Source: Strigamia acuminata
Lineage: Eukaryota; Arthropoda; Chilopoda; Geophilomorpha; Linotaeniidae
Assembly: GCA_949358305.1 (NCBI GenBank)
Contig: OX442320.1
Coordinates: 9,812,259-9,876,258, forward strand
Length of the DNA: 64,000 nt
Direction of reading: 5' to 3'
The notes below the pieces were generated by a model, which worked only from the letters and a program-made list of their open reading frames with translations, did not search any database and had not been told where the DNA came from. Shown piece after piece: positions 47,138 to 58,792 of this stretch. Made by a program: the position numbers and the translations under genes. Position 1 is the first letter of the stretch, and each line of letters starts with the position of its first letter.

Positions 47138-48413
47138 AGTGTAAGTTCCAGAAACAAACGAGTGCCACAAAAGAAGACATAAGCTGCATTCAAAAATTTG
47201 TGTTAAAATTGTTACAGGCGTTTGGTTTTTTTTTTTATTTTGTGATGTTAAAAGATACAAAAACAAACACAAACACCAAAAACACGACTTTTTGACTGCA
47301 GCCACTATGTTCCCTTTTAAACATCTTTATAAAAAATCGTGTAAGAACGAAATTGAATTTATTTTTCAATCAAAATCATGTAAAAATAGATGTGTAAAAA
47401 CAGAATTGGATATATTTGGTAAACATCCGGTAATTGGTGCATCCCTTGTGCATTCACTAGTTAACTACAATACATTTTTCTAATATACTCAAAACCACCA
47501 CAACGTTGATCTATTTCACTGGTGTAGTGGCACAAAAAAATAGTCCAAAACACCAGAATTGTAATCGAACTCCAGACATTGTGATCGATTACCAACATTG
47601 TCAAAGGTGAGGCTTTGACACAGAACTACTTTTCCACGTAGTAGAACACAGTACACAGTTAGGCGTAAACCGGCTGAAATAGATCAACGTTGTGGTAATT
47701 TTGAGTATAGTATTGCTGTAAAATGCCACTTCAGAAATTTAAAATAATTTAAACGATGAATAAAAAACATTTTTGAAGTGCTGTTCATCAAAATACTAGC
47801 CACATTCAAACAGTCAAGTTTTAACTCATCTACCAGTGGAAAAAAAGAATTAAAAGAAAATGAAAGCCTAACGATAATACCCAAAAACCTGGCACCACGT
47901 GCAATAACTCCAGGTCAGACCATCGTCCACAATAACACCCAGATCCCGAATAGATGGGCAACGCGGTATTAAGCTAACTTATTCATTGCCAAAAGGATTG
48001 ATCCACCTTATCATGCACCGACCAAATACGACCGATGGAGATGAAAAAACACACTCTAAAATATATAGAGAAATTTTCTTCATTCTAAAGGTAATTTTAT
48101 AATGACTCAATCAGTATTATTATATTATAGTAAATTATGTTTTTAGTATGCTATTTTTACAGAAGCAAAGTCTAATTCCAGTGAAAGGAGGTGTTCAGTA
48201 CATCAGTACCCCCAGTACTGACGAAATTTAAAGCAGCATGATGAGAAATATAACAAGGTAAGATCATAATTTATTTGAAAAAATGTTTTATTTATTCCAA
48301 TTTTTTTTTAGGCAACGCTAGTTTCATTTGCTGCATTGGAAAAGGCAAAATGGCCTCCCTGCAAGTGTGATAAATGATTTCTGTACTAGGATAAATAATT
48401 TTTTTATATCTTA
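47138..48413. other. Intronic gap with one MITE
   Basis: No coding exon is supported. It includes the MITE at 47485-47707. Confidence 0.45.
47485..47707. mobile_element. MITE with TACTCAAAACCACCACAACG ends
   Basis: TACTCAAAACCACCACAACG is matched by CGTTGTGGTAATTTTGAGTA on the right (one difference). The interior is the inverse of the 33319-33709 family (CACTGGTGTAGTGGCAC, GAACTACTTTTCCACGTAGTAG). Confidence 0.7.
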
Positions 48414-48743
48414 CTAAATGCAGTTTTTACATTGTATGTTTACTGATGATGTGCACACACCGCACACATATTTGTTACATGAATTGCAGACAGAACTCGT
48501 TTTATTTCCGCAGTTACCGGCCTGGCACGAACGTCTTTTGCCACCTTTTTCTTTCGGTGTACTGGCCGCTGCACTCATAGTGGTGGGGTCAGTTTGTGTC
48601 CATTTACATAATTTTCGAACTAATTTCAAAATAAAATCCCGACACGGAATATTATCATTAGTTAAGATGATCGGATGATCGGTTTTTAAGAAAAAAAAGT
48701 ATAAAGTCCACGCCTTCATTCTAAGGACATTAGGTACGTTCAA
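48414..48743 (-). pseudogene. piggyBac-like transposase C-terminal fragment
   Basis: The last 80 codons read ..CRDFILKLVRKLCKWTQT, a linker, then a Cys-rich module (RRSCQAGNCGNK, VCNSCNKYVCGVC, IQCKNCI) to the stop. This matches the layout of the C-terminal zinc domain of piggyBac/PGBD transposases. The catalytic DDD domain is absent, so it is a remnant. Confidence 0.55.
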
Positions 48744-49005
48744 TTCAAAATCACAGCAAACTGATTAAAAAAAACTTGATTATACAATCGGTTTTTAACT
48801 TTGAATGAGTTAAATTAACTCGTTTAATTTCAATATGGCCGACAGAAAAACGTGTTGAAATCAGGTCAAAATCCAAAGAATCCACCCACACATGCGGATT
48901 ATAGAATCGGCTTTTCAATAATCCGATTATCAAAAATATGACAGGTTTGGCGTCATTTCCACCAAGGAAAAATCACAAGAATCAATTTTGAATTGAATGC
49001 ACCTA
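48731..49005. mobile_element. MITE with TAGGTACGTTCAATTC ends
   Basis: The left end is TAGGTACGTTCAATTCAAAAT and the right end ATTTTGAATTGAATGCACCTA is its near complement. It belongs to the group with ends at 18968-19083 and 45588-47137. It abuts the piggyBac fragment. Confidence 0.65.
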
Positions 49006-49221
49006 GTGTACATGCTAGATTTAGGCTTACTTATTAGAGAATACTTCAAATTTCTAAAGCTATTACAATTCTCAAATTTTTCTTCTAATTTACAATCACT
49101 CTAAACTATTATTTCTTCCGGATTGTGATATTTTCTAACGACCGCTTGTGACGTGAAATCGCTGGAACGACACCTGCGTCTCTAATCTGGCTGGTGATTC
49201 TGGAACCATCAGCAACTCTGG

Positions 49222-49593
49222 TCATTCTGGTAGTTCTGGTATTTCTTCTTCTCCTGGTTCTATGGGTACCAATTTGGTCATTTCTGCTACTCTCATCTCT
49301 TTCTTAGTTTTTCGCCGAGCTGCTTGAGGTGGATTACGAACTGGAACCAAGTTCGCCTCGTCGTCTTCTTCATCCTCCCCCGACGATGCAGCTCGATAAT
49401 TTGGCTCCAAATTACGTGTATTCCGCGTTCCTGATCTCAGTGGGGTAAGTGGGTGGGTGTTTGTAGATGTTCTTATCGCCGCTCCTCCCAGTGCTTGTCT
49501 AAACTCAGGTGGAGTAGTTCCCAAGACCGACAGCCGTAATGCTCTATCTTCTGCGACACCTACAAGTAACATCAATCGTTCCAGCGATTTCAC
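49222..49593 (-). CDS. Unrecognised acidic ORF inside a repeat
   Basis: 123 codons starting MKSLERLMLLVGVAED and ending EEEIPELPE. The middle is acidic (SGEDEEDDEA), with a basic patch (ARRKTKKEMR). I recognise no domain. It starts inside the inverted arm of the surrounding repeat, so it may be transposon-derived. Confidence 0.3.
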   Translation of the reverse strand: MKSLERLMLLVGVAEDRALRLSVLGTTPPEFRQALGGAAIRTSTNTHPLTPLRSGTRNTRNLEPNYRAASSGEDEEDDEANLVPVRNPPQAARRKTKKEMRVAEMTKLVPIEPGEEEIPELPE

Positions 49594-49647
49594 GTCAGAA
49601 GCGGTCGTTAGAAAATATCACAATCCGGAAGAAATAATAGTTTAGAG

Positions 49648-49912
49648 CAGGGTTTCCCAAACGGTGAGGCGGGCCTCACTGGTGAGGCGCGCGCTGATTA
49701 TTAGTGGGGCGCACCCATCATACATGCCGAAATAAAACAAGCTTATTTTGCAAACGTTTGTAAATTTTTATGCAAAATTATATAAAAATTTCTTTTTTTC
49801 TTTTTAGTAGTATATTTTTTAAAAATTTAATGCACTAGTAGATGAAGTGGGGCGCGGAAGATCGCCTTGCTTAAAAAGTGGGGCGCGATGTTAAAAAGTT
49901 TGGGAACCCCTG
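49648..49912. mobile_element. hAT MITE, copy 1 of a family
   Basis: Ends are CAGGGTTTCCCAAAC and GTTTGGGAACCCCTG. The 8-bp duplication GTTTAGAG lies on both sides (49640-49647 and 49913-49920). The interior shares GTGAGGCG.. and GTGGGGCGCGATG.. with 58793-59002. It interrupts the right arm of the 49012-50054 repeat. Confidence 0.9.
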
Positions 49913-50754
49913 GTTTAGAGTGATTGTAAATTAGAAGAAAAATTTGAGAATTGTAATAGCTTTAGAAATTTGAAATTTGCTGATTATTTTGTCAATTGTA
50001 AATATGAAATTGGGGCGGTGCTAGATTTAGGCTTACTTATTAGAGAATACTTCATATTAATAATGTAAAGAGAAACAATACGCGAACGTTTTGTAAACAA
50101 TGAGTCAAACATCAACAGAGTTATATTGTATTAAAGCAACACAATAAGTTGAAGTGGACACAACAGTACACAAAAAGTTTTAAAAAATTGTGCATAATTA
50201 TTTCAATTTGCATGTTCTGTCAGGGAAACCAAATTTTGGATGGACAAATTGGCAGTTGTCAGTTGCCTAATTCCACTGATTTATCCGAAAAAGACCCATT
50301 TCAGTTATCGGCATCGAGAGCTGTCGAATGCACATTTCAAACTCAAAATCCTCCGAACAATTAATTGAATTCACGTCTTTGACTTATAGAAGTGACTTAT
50401 CTCTTCCGCACCTGCTATTGGCGACTGTTACCACAAATTCTACAAACTTCAGTTCAGTTTTTAGGGCGTTCAATCGAAAATTCACTTCTTTAGTGAATTT
50501 GTCTTTTGAGGCTACAATGCACCCAATTATTCCTTCTAGAATATAATTTTCAAAACTCTTCAGAAAACAGGCAACAACTCTGTAGTGTTTGGTCTACATT
50601 TCCCCCTCCTCCTTAAATCCCATCCCTAACAAACTTTAGATAAAAAATATATTCAAAATTTCAAACTAATCACAACAAACAAAATTTCTGAACACATCAT
50701 CATTAGCTACACGACAAGAGAAATAAAAAAAAAAAGGTAAAAACGTCAACTAAC

Positions 50755-50994
50755 CTGCACTAGTTCCAGGAACAGCGGGTATTGCAGCCGAAGCGACAAC
50801 GGAAGAAGCACCAGATGAAGTAGATTGTGTGGCAGAAGGAACAGCAACGAGAACCGGCGGCAGCAGTGCCTGGGTGAGTTGAGGTGGTAGTGGCGGGCCA
50901 GCGACATGACTCATAGACGGACTTTCGGTCGTCGTTATATCGTCGTAAGGTTCATCTTTGACGGGTATAACTTCGGGCGAGGATTCAATTAAAG
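50755..50994 (-). CDS. Candidate common internal exon of the factor locus (phase 1-1)
   Basis: Acceptor GTTTGCAG and donor GCAG|GTTAGT, 240 nt. The encoded stretch starts LIESSPEVIPVKDEPYDDI; V-K-D-E-P is a classic sumoylation-type site found in linkers of BTB factors. It continues with Ser/Thr/Ala/Pro-rich low-complexity sequence and ends GTSA-G. Both borders are phase 1, so it can be inserted before any of the downstream tails. It is the last in-frame internal exon before the finger array apart from the 9-nt candidate. Confidence 0.7.
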
Positions 50995-53900
50995 CTGCAA
51001 ACAATTCCATCATTATGTTGAGCGTATTTCTTTCGTAAAACGTCATTGGGTTTCGTTTCGACACCCCAACGACAAATTCATTCATTTCACAAGGAGCTGC
51101 TTGATTCTTCGTTTATTTATTTTATTTATTTTTTTTTTTGCAAAATTCAATCAGAAAGATTATTACTATTTCCTGTTTTGAAAACTCGTCGTTTCAGACA
51201 CTGCAGTATTTTCTCGTCAATTTCACGCTTATGCATTCGAATATAGAAACATTTCGCCATTTCTCATTCAAATTTAGGACTATTTTTAATCTCCCAGCCT
51301 AATTGTATAAATAATACATTTCCAGACATAAATTATAGTTTTTATGCAATTTTGTACATAAATTGCCCTGTTTATTGCAATTGTGTACATAAATTACAAT
51401 TTTTAATGTTTTTTGATGCATAAATTACACTTTTTATGCTTTTTGGTGTATAAATCACTTTTGTGTGCATTTATGACCGAGGATTGTACATAAATTACTC
51501 TTTTTTTTGCATTTTTGTCACAAATTAATTTATACTTTTAATGCATGTTTTTTAGCCAAATTACAACTTTTTATCCATTTTGTAGATAAATTACACTTTT
51601 CTATGCATTTTTATACATAAATTACACCTTTTGTGCATTTATGTTTCTGATGTTTTGGTCAGCAAAAATCTTGCAAGCACCAACCCAATTCTTTGAGTGT
51701 CAAACAAAACTAAACTTCACGGCAGTGCACGGCATAAATGGCATCTTGCACCAAAAGCAACGCAGTGAAGCCAAACATTAAGCTCTATTTCATCTGCCAA
51801 ACAATTTTAAACACTCAAATTCAACTACTGTAAATTCATTATTTCCCTCCAAAAACACATTTACCACCAGTTTCTATTTTCGAATGCACGTACAGTGATT
51901 GCACAACTCTGCATTAACCGAAACATTAATTCTCAGAATTTCCATAACCGAAAAAAAAAATTAATTAATTCAAAAAATAAAATATTACTCTCTCGGCGAA
52001 TAGTCAGAAAATGAAGCCCGTAATTCATGTTCTCAGAAAACGTATTTTTCTCGCGCATTATTTTTTCCAAAATAAAAATTAAAAAAATAAAAAATAAAAA
52101 ATTAAATTTTTAAAATTACCAAACCACATTGTACAGTTTCACAGGTTTTTATTTCAAAGTAAAGCTTCATACAAAGCATATCTTTTCGATCGAATTAAAA
52201 ATTCAGCCTACAAAATACACTAAATAATATACAGACACACCTATCATCAATTTAAAAACAAAAGAAAACAAAAAAACTACATTTCACAAAAACAAAATAA
52301 ATCAAAAACAATCCAAAATAAATCAAATAAAATAATAATAATAATGGCGCTCCAATCCACTCATCCATTTTCAATATCATTACAACATGGCGTCGAAAAA
52401 CCAAATAAAAAATAATAATAATAATAAAAATAATAATAATTTTAATCATATATATCATAAATATCACACCGAAGCTAACCTTTAATGTATATGTATACTT
52501 CCAGAATACAAATTTTAAATTTTAAAATCCAAAAACTAAAAGAAAAATTACAAATCAATTTCAATTCACAACATGTGGACACAAAACATCCATTTTCAAA
52601 GGACAATTCCTCAATAATAATTATCAAAATTATGTAATTAAATTAATGATATGTGGCTGCTTTTTAATCTTTCTTTTATAATTAATTTTTTTGTTGTATA
52701 TTTTATTATTATTATTATTTCATTTTTTAATATCAAACCAAATATCACATCAGGAAACAGATGCTAAAAATTACATCATGGGCAATTATTATTATTATTA
52801 TTAATCCAATATATATATTTATATATATTTTTATGATATATATATATATATATATTTATATGTATATACATCACAACTTGCATATCAACTATTGTAAAAA
52901 TTAGTCAAAATGTTTTGTTTGGCGTTCAAAAAATTTATTCATTGTTATTAATATTAATAATAATAATTCCATTCTTTTTTTTCAAAAAATTAAAAACATA
53001 TCACAAAAAAATGGGCATCAAAACACCATCTCGACATCAAAGCTACACCGGAAGCAACTTGGGACTATTATTGTTTTTATTTACACTTCAAAAACAAAAA
53101 ATAATTAAATTTAAACCTCGAACCGGAGCTGACATCCAAAACAAGTTCCATTAATATGAGATCAACCTTGACACTTTTCCAGGTTGCTATGACAACGGAT
53201 CAAGCCTTTTCCCAGCTTGAAAAAATCCCAACAAACCCAAATCGAGCCTAGAAAAACAATAATAACAACAACAAAAATCACCTGACTCACTACCCAAGGC
53301 ACTAGGGAAGATTTGGCGTTCAATTTGCCACAAAACTCGATTTTAATTTTTAAAATCCTCTTTTAATAATTAAATTAAATCAAAAAAAATAAAAACAATA
53401 AATATAATAACCATCGAAATAAATAATAAAAACATTGGTATACACTTGGACGCATCGTGACACACTTTTCCTTCATTTAACATCTTTTGTTTGTCAACTC
53501 CGGCCCAAACTCCATCAAATATTGGTAAAAAAGATGGTAAAGAACACCGGTTTCGTTGCTCTTTGTGCATATGAGAAGTTAACAAACTACGAGACACGTA
53601 AAAAACACTTTTTATCTCAAATTAAATCATAGATAACAGCACACAAAATAAAGCAATGTTTTCACTACGATTTTTCTCTACATTTATTTTTTTTGTCCTA
53701 AAACACTTTTTTCTTGTCTCCCCCTCCCCCCCCCCCCTTTATTTTTACCAGGAAAAAGAAAAAAAAGCTGAGATCAGTTGGTCTGATCACAGTGGAGGGA
53801 AGATCGTAGATGGATGATATGCAGGGAAGTCACAGAGATACTTTAAATTCAATTGATAAAATGCAAACAAAAAATATCACCTTTGTATATATATTTATAT

Positions 53901-54068
53901 ATATATAACATATATGTGTGTGTAAGAAATATTAAGTGATCGGTGACTCTAGATATTAAGCTTACGTCGACAGAGCCTTCGGTACGAAAAGTCATTTCGA
54001 CTCGTCTAATCTCCAAACTTCGAACGCAAATTTGCTACAGTCGAACCGCGCCATAACGTACCGCAATA

Positions 54069-54341
54069 CAGTCAAATCTCTTTATAACGAATCGCGATAT
54101 AACGAATTATCGATATAACGAATAGCTAAAAATGGCTGGTTTGGTTGGCTGGCCATAGAACACCACGTTAAAAAAATTTTATATAACGAATTATCGTTAT
54201 AAATCGATTTTTAGGGTCCCCTGCGATCCGTTATAAAGAGTTTCGACTGTAACGAATTTATTGTTATAATGAAAAGCCAAAAATGGCTCGATTGATTGAT
54301 GTTAAAAAAATTTGATACAACGAACTTTCGAGGCTCGACTG
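54069..54341. mobile_element. pogo/Tigger-like MITE plus truncated second copy
   Basis: CAGTCAAATCTCTTTATAACGAA (left) and TTATAAAGAGTTTCGACTG (right, 54231-54249) are inverted with TA flanks. A second, truncated copy follows to 54341, ending CGAGGCTCGACTG. A further end, CAGTCGAACCGCGCC, lies near 54040. The ends match the CAGTCGAACCTC consensus of Tigger/pogo elements. Confidence 0.75.
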
Positions 54342-54546
54342 TATTTGTGATCTGGTCAGCCGGACAATTTTACTACAGAACTTCCCATCCGCCATTTTTG
54401 TGTGAATCGATGACATCTTACAAACGTGATATGACATTGGTTTTCTGTGGCCAAATGGCAGCTCACTGTGACTATAGCCACCGTTTTTGTCTGTATAACA
54501 ACATCATCTTTCATAATTCCAGAGACAGATGTAAAGTCCTGTAGTA

Positions 54547-54624
54547 CACCTACGGACAAAAAAATCTTCACATGCTGTCAGGCTGCTTCAGTTCCAAATG
54601 TGAAGATTTTTTTGACCATAGGTG
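54547..54624. mobile_element. Short mariner-like MITE
   Basis: CACCTACGGACAAAAAAATC..CACAT on the left mirrors ATGTGAAGATTTTTTTGACC..AGGTG on the right, flanked by TA. It is about 80 bp, almost all hairpin. Confidence 0.75.
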
Positions 54625-56181
54625 TACAATGGCTCCTTAAACTTTTTCCACTCGCGACCCCTTTTTACCCGAGATTTTTAACCACAAAAACGAGTTTAAA
54701 ATCAGATAAACTAGACTAAATGACTTTCCGACTGCAGCTAGTGTTAATACCAACACCGATTCCTATCAGACGATTTCCAGTATACGGATATCTTAAACTG
54801 GCTGACATTTTGTTTTGTTTCAAAACGGCTTTATGTTACCTATCCTGGAAGTAGCAATTTGTTCAAATATCACTCGGTTTGAGCTAAACTTTCAAGACCA
54901 ACTTTTCTTAAACAGTTTAATTAAATTAAAATCAATTAAATTCGATCCTATTTTCGAGTATTTCAAAAGATGATGGACTCAGGTGTGATTTTTCTTGTGC
55001 CTGAATGAACTAAGGCAAGCAAAGGAGAAATATTGTATAGTTTCATTTGATTTTCTAACTCAGTTTTGCATGTATGTTTCATTGTGTTATTATGGGATTA
55101 TTTTCTTGTATTCTCACCAGACGGAGGAACCAAGTGATGTGACAAAGGCCCATAAAGCGAAAATTGCATCAGTTTACAGAAACCTAATGGGCTGTAATAT
55201 TTGCATAAGTAAATTGTTATGATTTTTTTTGTCCGCGAAAAAAACAAGAAAAAAAAATTTCAAACCCCCAAAAAAATGGTCAAAGACTCCCCATCATTTT
55301 GTACTTTACATTTCACAAATTAAAAAAATAAGTAATTGTATACGGGGCGGCGGGAAGCACAAAACTTTACACGAATATTTATTCTGTACATCTAACGCAG
55401 AAAACAATCTCCTGTTTCACGAGTCATAAATTAACCGCTTTCATCCCCACTGAGATTCCATTCAATAAATGGCAAAAAAGTATACAACGAACAGACTATG
55501 GTAACATCATTACATATCGAAAGCTAACTATAGAAAAGCAAAAAAAAAATTAAAAATATCCTCACAATTTGCCAACTGGCCAGCAGATGGAATGAAACTT
55601 CAGAAAACTAAATCGTCAATCAAAGCTTCACAAAAAAAATATTAATCCCAGTAAACATGGGCTCACTCCTACGTTCCATATTGTTCGTTACACTCCGGCA
55701 TCTCGACACTCAGCCATACTCGCATTGAAACAGACTTTACATACATTTTCATTCGTTTAACCTTGCTTATATCGCTTTATTTTACCAACATTAGGCCTAA
55801 TGTCTCTAAAACAACAACCACTCAGGTTATATCTGCGCAGTATGAAGTTAGCGTCAAGATACCGGGCGTAAACTCTACGCAGAGCCAAATTCAGGGCCAC
55901 CTTTACCATTGGGCTAACTGGGCTGCAGTCCAAATGCACCAGACGTTTTCTATAATCTTCGTATGTTCATATATAACTTGTAATTGTAAAAATGATTTTT
56001 TTAAATTACGACAAGGAGCAAAGAGCGCCTGAATTTTTATTAGCCCAATGGTAAAGTGCTTAGGCTTAATCCCGCAAAGAATTAAACATGAGCCCATCTT
56101 TACATTCACAACGCAAAAAAAGGGATGACAAATTCCGAAGGGTCAGCACAATGAATTCAGAACCCTTCACATCATTCATTG

Positions 56182-56669
56182 TCAGTCCAGCGTGAGTACT
56201 TCGATCCATGGCGGCCTATTATCGTGTTCTTCTTCGATTTCTTCTTGTGGAAGCGGAACTTCGGGTCCCTTGTTTAAAGACGGATTCTGCATAGCTGGTA
56301 ATTGTTGCCCGACTCCTGCACGATTTGCGCGCGCGGCATCTTCGTCGTCCTCGTCTTCGTCCTCGTCCTCCGAAGACCCTTCCATCAACTCCACTTTTGG
56401 AATTCGAGACGAACAAGGCTCCGAATCGCCGGATTCCTCGTGAATTGGTGGTCGAATTGGTTCGAAAGTGATCGAAGAGGACGGCGGAAAGGTTGGGTTC
56501 ACCATCTTTTGATTCGATTCGTGGTTCTCTTCGTCTTCGTCGTCTTCGTCCTGACTCGAGTCCGACGTGCTTTCCGAATAAACCTCGCTGATGGCCAACT
56601 TCCTATTGTACGCTTCGTTCTTCTGCAGATCTTCTGAATCGGCAGGCCTCGGCCCCAGTGTCGTAGCAC
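56182..56669 (-). CDS. Alternative terminal exon, acidic tail without DNA-binding domain
   Basis: Acceptor GCATTAG, phase 1, 162 aa, stop TGA. It has two strongly acidic runs (SSQDEDDEDEENHES and SSEDEDEDEDDEDA) and ends PPWIEVLTLD. No zinc finger or HTH is present. AATAAA lies about 140 bases downstream (near 56036-56041, complement). It could produce an isoform that shares the common N-terminus but does not bind DNA, acting as a dimer partner or activator. If it were internal, the only donor-like site (GAA|GTACTC) would be in the wrong phase. Confidence 0.7.
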
Positions 56670-56934
56670 CTAATGCGTGCAACCATCTCTGTTAAACATT
56701 ACTATTTTACCACGACCCACAGCACCAACTTTCCTCCAATCAGCCATTTGACAGGTCCTTTCAAACCAAATTGAGTAAAATTCAAAAGCTTGCTAGCAAA
56801 AGTTTAAATGCTGGTCAGTGGTCAGCACACGCAAAACCCGATTCTATTTTCACGTCATTTACATTTACATTTTAAGGAAAAATATTTCTGTTGACTAGAA
56901 TATTTATTGAATTCCTCTGTCTTTGTCTCTAAAG

Positions 56935-57161
56935 CAGCGGTCGGCAACTGGCGGACCGCGGTTCGGATACGGACCGCGAAAGGTCGAAACTTGAACCGCC
57001 AGATATTTTTTATTATATATTTTTTTGGTGATTTTTGGTGTTTTTTTGGGTTTTTTGGTTTTTTTTGGTGTTTTTGTGTTTTATTTTGTTGTCTTTTTCT
57101 GGACCTTGATAAAATTTTTGAATTTTTCTGAACCACACTTAAAATTACTTGCCGACCCCTG
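56935..57161. mobile_element. hAT element with CAGCGGTCGGCAAC ends
   Basis: Ends are CAGCGGTCGGCAACTGG and TTGCCGACCCCTG. The 8-bp duplication CTCTAAAG is exact on both sides (56927-56934 and 57162-57169). The termini are those of a widespread hAT family; the interior is noncoding. Confidence 0.9.
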
Positions 57162-57535
57162 CTCTAAAGTGTAAAAACCAGGGGATAAATACCACAATCA
57201 GAACCTGCGTGTCAGAGATTTGAATCTTTCATAGAATTCAGATGGGATTCGAAAAGATTTAGATGGTTACTTCAATAAAAAAAAAAGTGGAAAAAATATT
57301 TTAACTTTTGTCCAATTTTCGACAAAAAATTCAAAATTTTTATAAAATGTAAAGATTCAGCATTCAAAAACCCACGTCAGAGATTCGGTTGACTATCATA
57401 CCTACCCCCTGGTAAAAACAAAACTGGATGTACACTTAACAGCAATATTTCAGAGCCAAATGCAACTGCAACCTTATGTTTGCTGAAGTGGACAAGGTTT
57501 TATCTTCTTCACTCACAAGCTTTTGAAGTTTAACT

Positions 57536-57972
57536 TTACGTTAAGCATATTTCTACAGATTTGAAGTGTTCTAATAATATGGATATTAAAATTTCTAAAA
57601 AGCCTCTGCTCCAAATGGACTTACTAATCGGAAAAAACTTGGCAAACCCCTTGAAAATATCTTTGTTACCCTGCGGACTTGACCAAGTATTCAACGGCGG
57701 AGGAGTCCATCCAGCAGGCAACGATGGTGTTTCCGAATCCGCCCACTCGGGTGGTTTGGCCATGCTGGCCACCTTCTTCAAGTAAACCTTCAGCGTCGGA
57801 TAAGGGATGCCAAACTGACGACTCGCTTTGGCCAACGACATTTGATGCGTCACAATCGCTTTTATGGCACTGAACATATCTTCCTGTTTCCAAGACCTTT
57901 GGCGCCCACGCGGCTTCACATTCATGCGATTCATAAACTCGTCTCCTTGTAGCAAAGGCAGCGCCACTTCCA
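57536..57972 (-). CDS. Alternative terminal exon Psq5, Pipsqueak HTH
   Basis: 145 aa. Near codon 20 is a basic GRQ, then the Psq-type helix-turn-helix: W-K-Q-E-D-M-F-S-A-I-K.., ..SLAKASRQFGIPYPTLKVYLKKV. Psq domains bind DNA (GAGA-type sites in Drosophila Pipsqueak). The acceptor (TGCAAAAAAAG) is weak but in phase 1. It lies only 76 nt after the common exon 58049-58165. Confidence 0.75.
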
Positions 57973-58048
57973 CTTTTTTTGCAAAACAACACAAATTCCA
58001 AATTAACAAACAAACAACTCTTTCTTGCCAACCACTAATCTTCCCAAC

Positions 58049-58165
58049 CTGCACTCAACGTGCTAGCGGACAACCCTTCCTCGTTGGCAGGACTCATCGG
58101 ACTAAAAGTAGTGTTGGACGTGCGGGGAGTGGACGTGGAACCGGTCTCGTTGTCAGGGGGCAGAG
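58049..58165 (-). CDS. Candidate common internal exon of the factor locus (phase 1-1)
   Basis: Acceptor TTTCGTCTAG and donor GCAG|GTTGGG, 117 nt. It encodes LPPDNETGSTSTPRTSN and continues Ser/Thr/Pro-rich (FSPMSPANEEG) to STLSA-G. No domain; a flexible linker. Both borders are phase 1, like the exon at 50755-50994. It lies downstream of four Psq tails, so those tails would have to branch from a common exon further right. Confidence 0.65.
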
Positions 58166-58488
58166 CTAGACGAAACGTGCACCATTTAAAACGTGTCCAA
58201 AACACACAAAATTATATTACTCCAAAAACGGTCTGGGTTGCTTTAGTGACTCCGCAAACTGACAGATTTAGTGTTTTACGCAACCCCAAATACCATAGGA
58301 TAACATGGACACATATCCAGATGATCAATGCGTTTTGCCACCAATGGCGCCACATAATATATAACCGCGCTGCATTCTGGGATGTCAACAGGTAACAAAC
58401 ATGCTTAGTTGGTAAGCAATGCACGACACATTATTGCTGTCATCCAATCAGCACACAAAACAACGAATCAATAGGATATAACACCTAC

Positions 58489-58788
58489 ACTACGTTTACA
58501 TGCACCAAATAATTCGAGTGGTGAATAATTCGAGTGGTGAATAATTCGAGTGGTGAAAAAATCAAATTGTTGTGTTTACATGCAGAAAATAATTCGCGAT
58601 CACTTTCCATTTTCGACCAATGGGCAAGTGCCAGAAGCGATGCGCGCATGCGCAATAAAAATAGTTGACTTCACTCGAATTGAACAACCTTATCCGAGGG
58701 ATTATTCACTACTCGAATAATCCTTGTCATCCCTGTGCACGCAGAATATTTCATCTCACTCGAAATATTCCGTGCATGTAAACATAGT
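58489..58788. mobile_element. MITE with ACTACGTTTACATGCA ends
   Basis: ACTACGTTTACATGCACC and CGTGCATGTAAACATAGT are inverted. Inside the left end a 16-bp unit (AATAATTCGAGTGGTG) is repeated three times (about 58509-58556); its complement-like form recurs at the right. Confidence 0.7.
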
Positions 58789-58792
58789 AATA

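Larger units (their letters stand above)
49012..50054. repeat. Composite direct and inverted repeat around an ORF
   Basis: A 36-bp direct repeat (GCTAGATTTAGGCTTACTTA..) begins at 49013 and at 50019. Just inside are inverted arms: 49048-49172 against 49577-49970, the latter interrupted by the hAT element at 49648-49912. The centre has an ORF on the minus strand. Confidence 0.65.
50995..56181. other. Large intron, AT-rich with simple repeats
   Basis: No coding exon is convincing. It includes (TA)n and (ATT)n runs at 52320-52450 and 52780-52870, a poly-purine/pyrimidine patch near 53720-53770, pogo-like elements near 54040-54340 and a small mariner-like MITE at 54547-54624. At 51290-51650 the theme 'ACATAAATTACA.TTTTATGCATTTT' repeats loosely. 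Confidence 0.5.

Noticed and set aside
54995-55222. Plus-strand ORF with EEPSDVTKAHKAKIASVYR after a TCTCACCAG
   Set aside because: The stretch looks codon-like and could be a gene fragment, but no partner exon, domain or family was recognised.
56192-56637. Plus-strand ORFs with Ser runs over the acidic exon
   Set aside because: They are the antisense of the Asp/Glu repeats of the minus-strand acidic exon.
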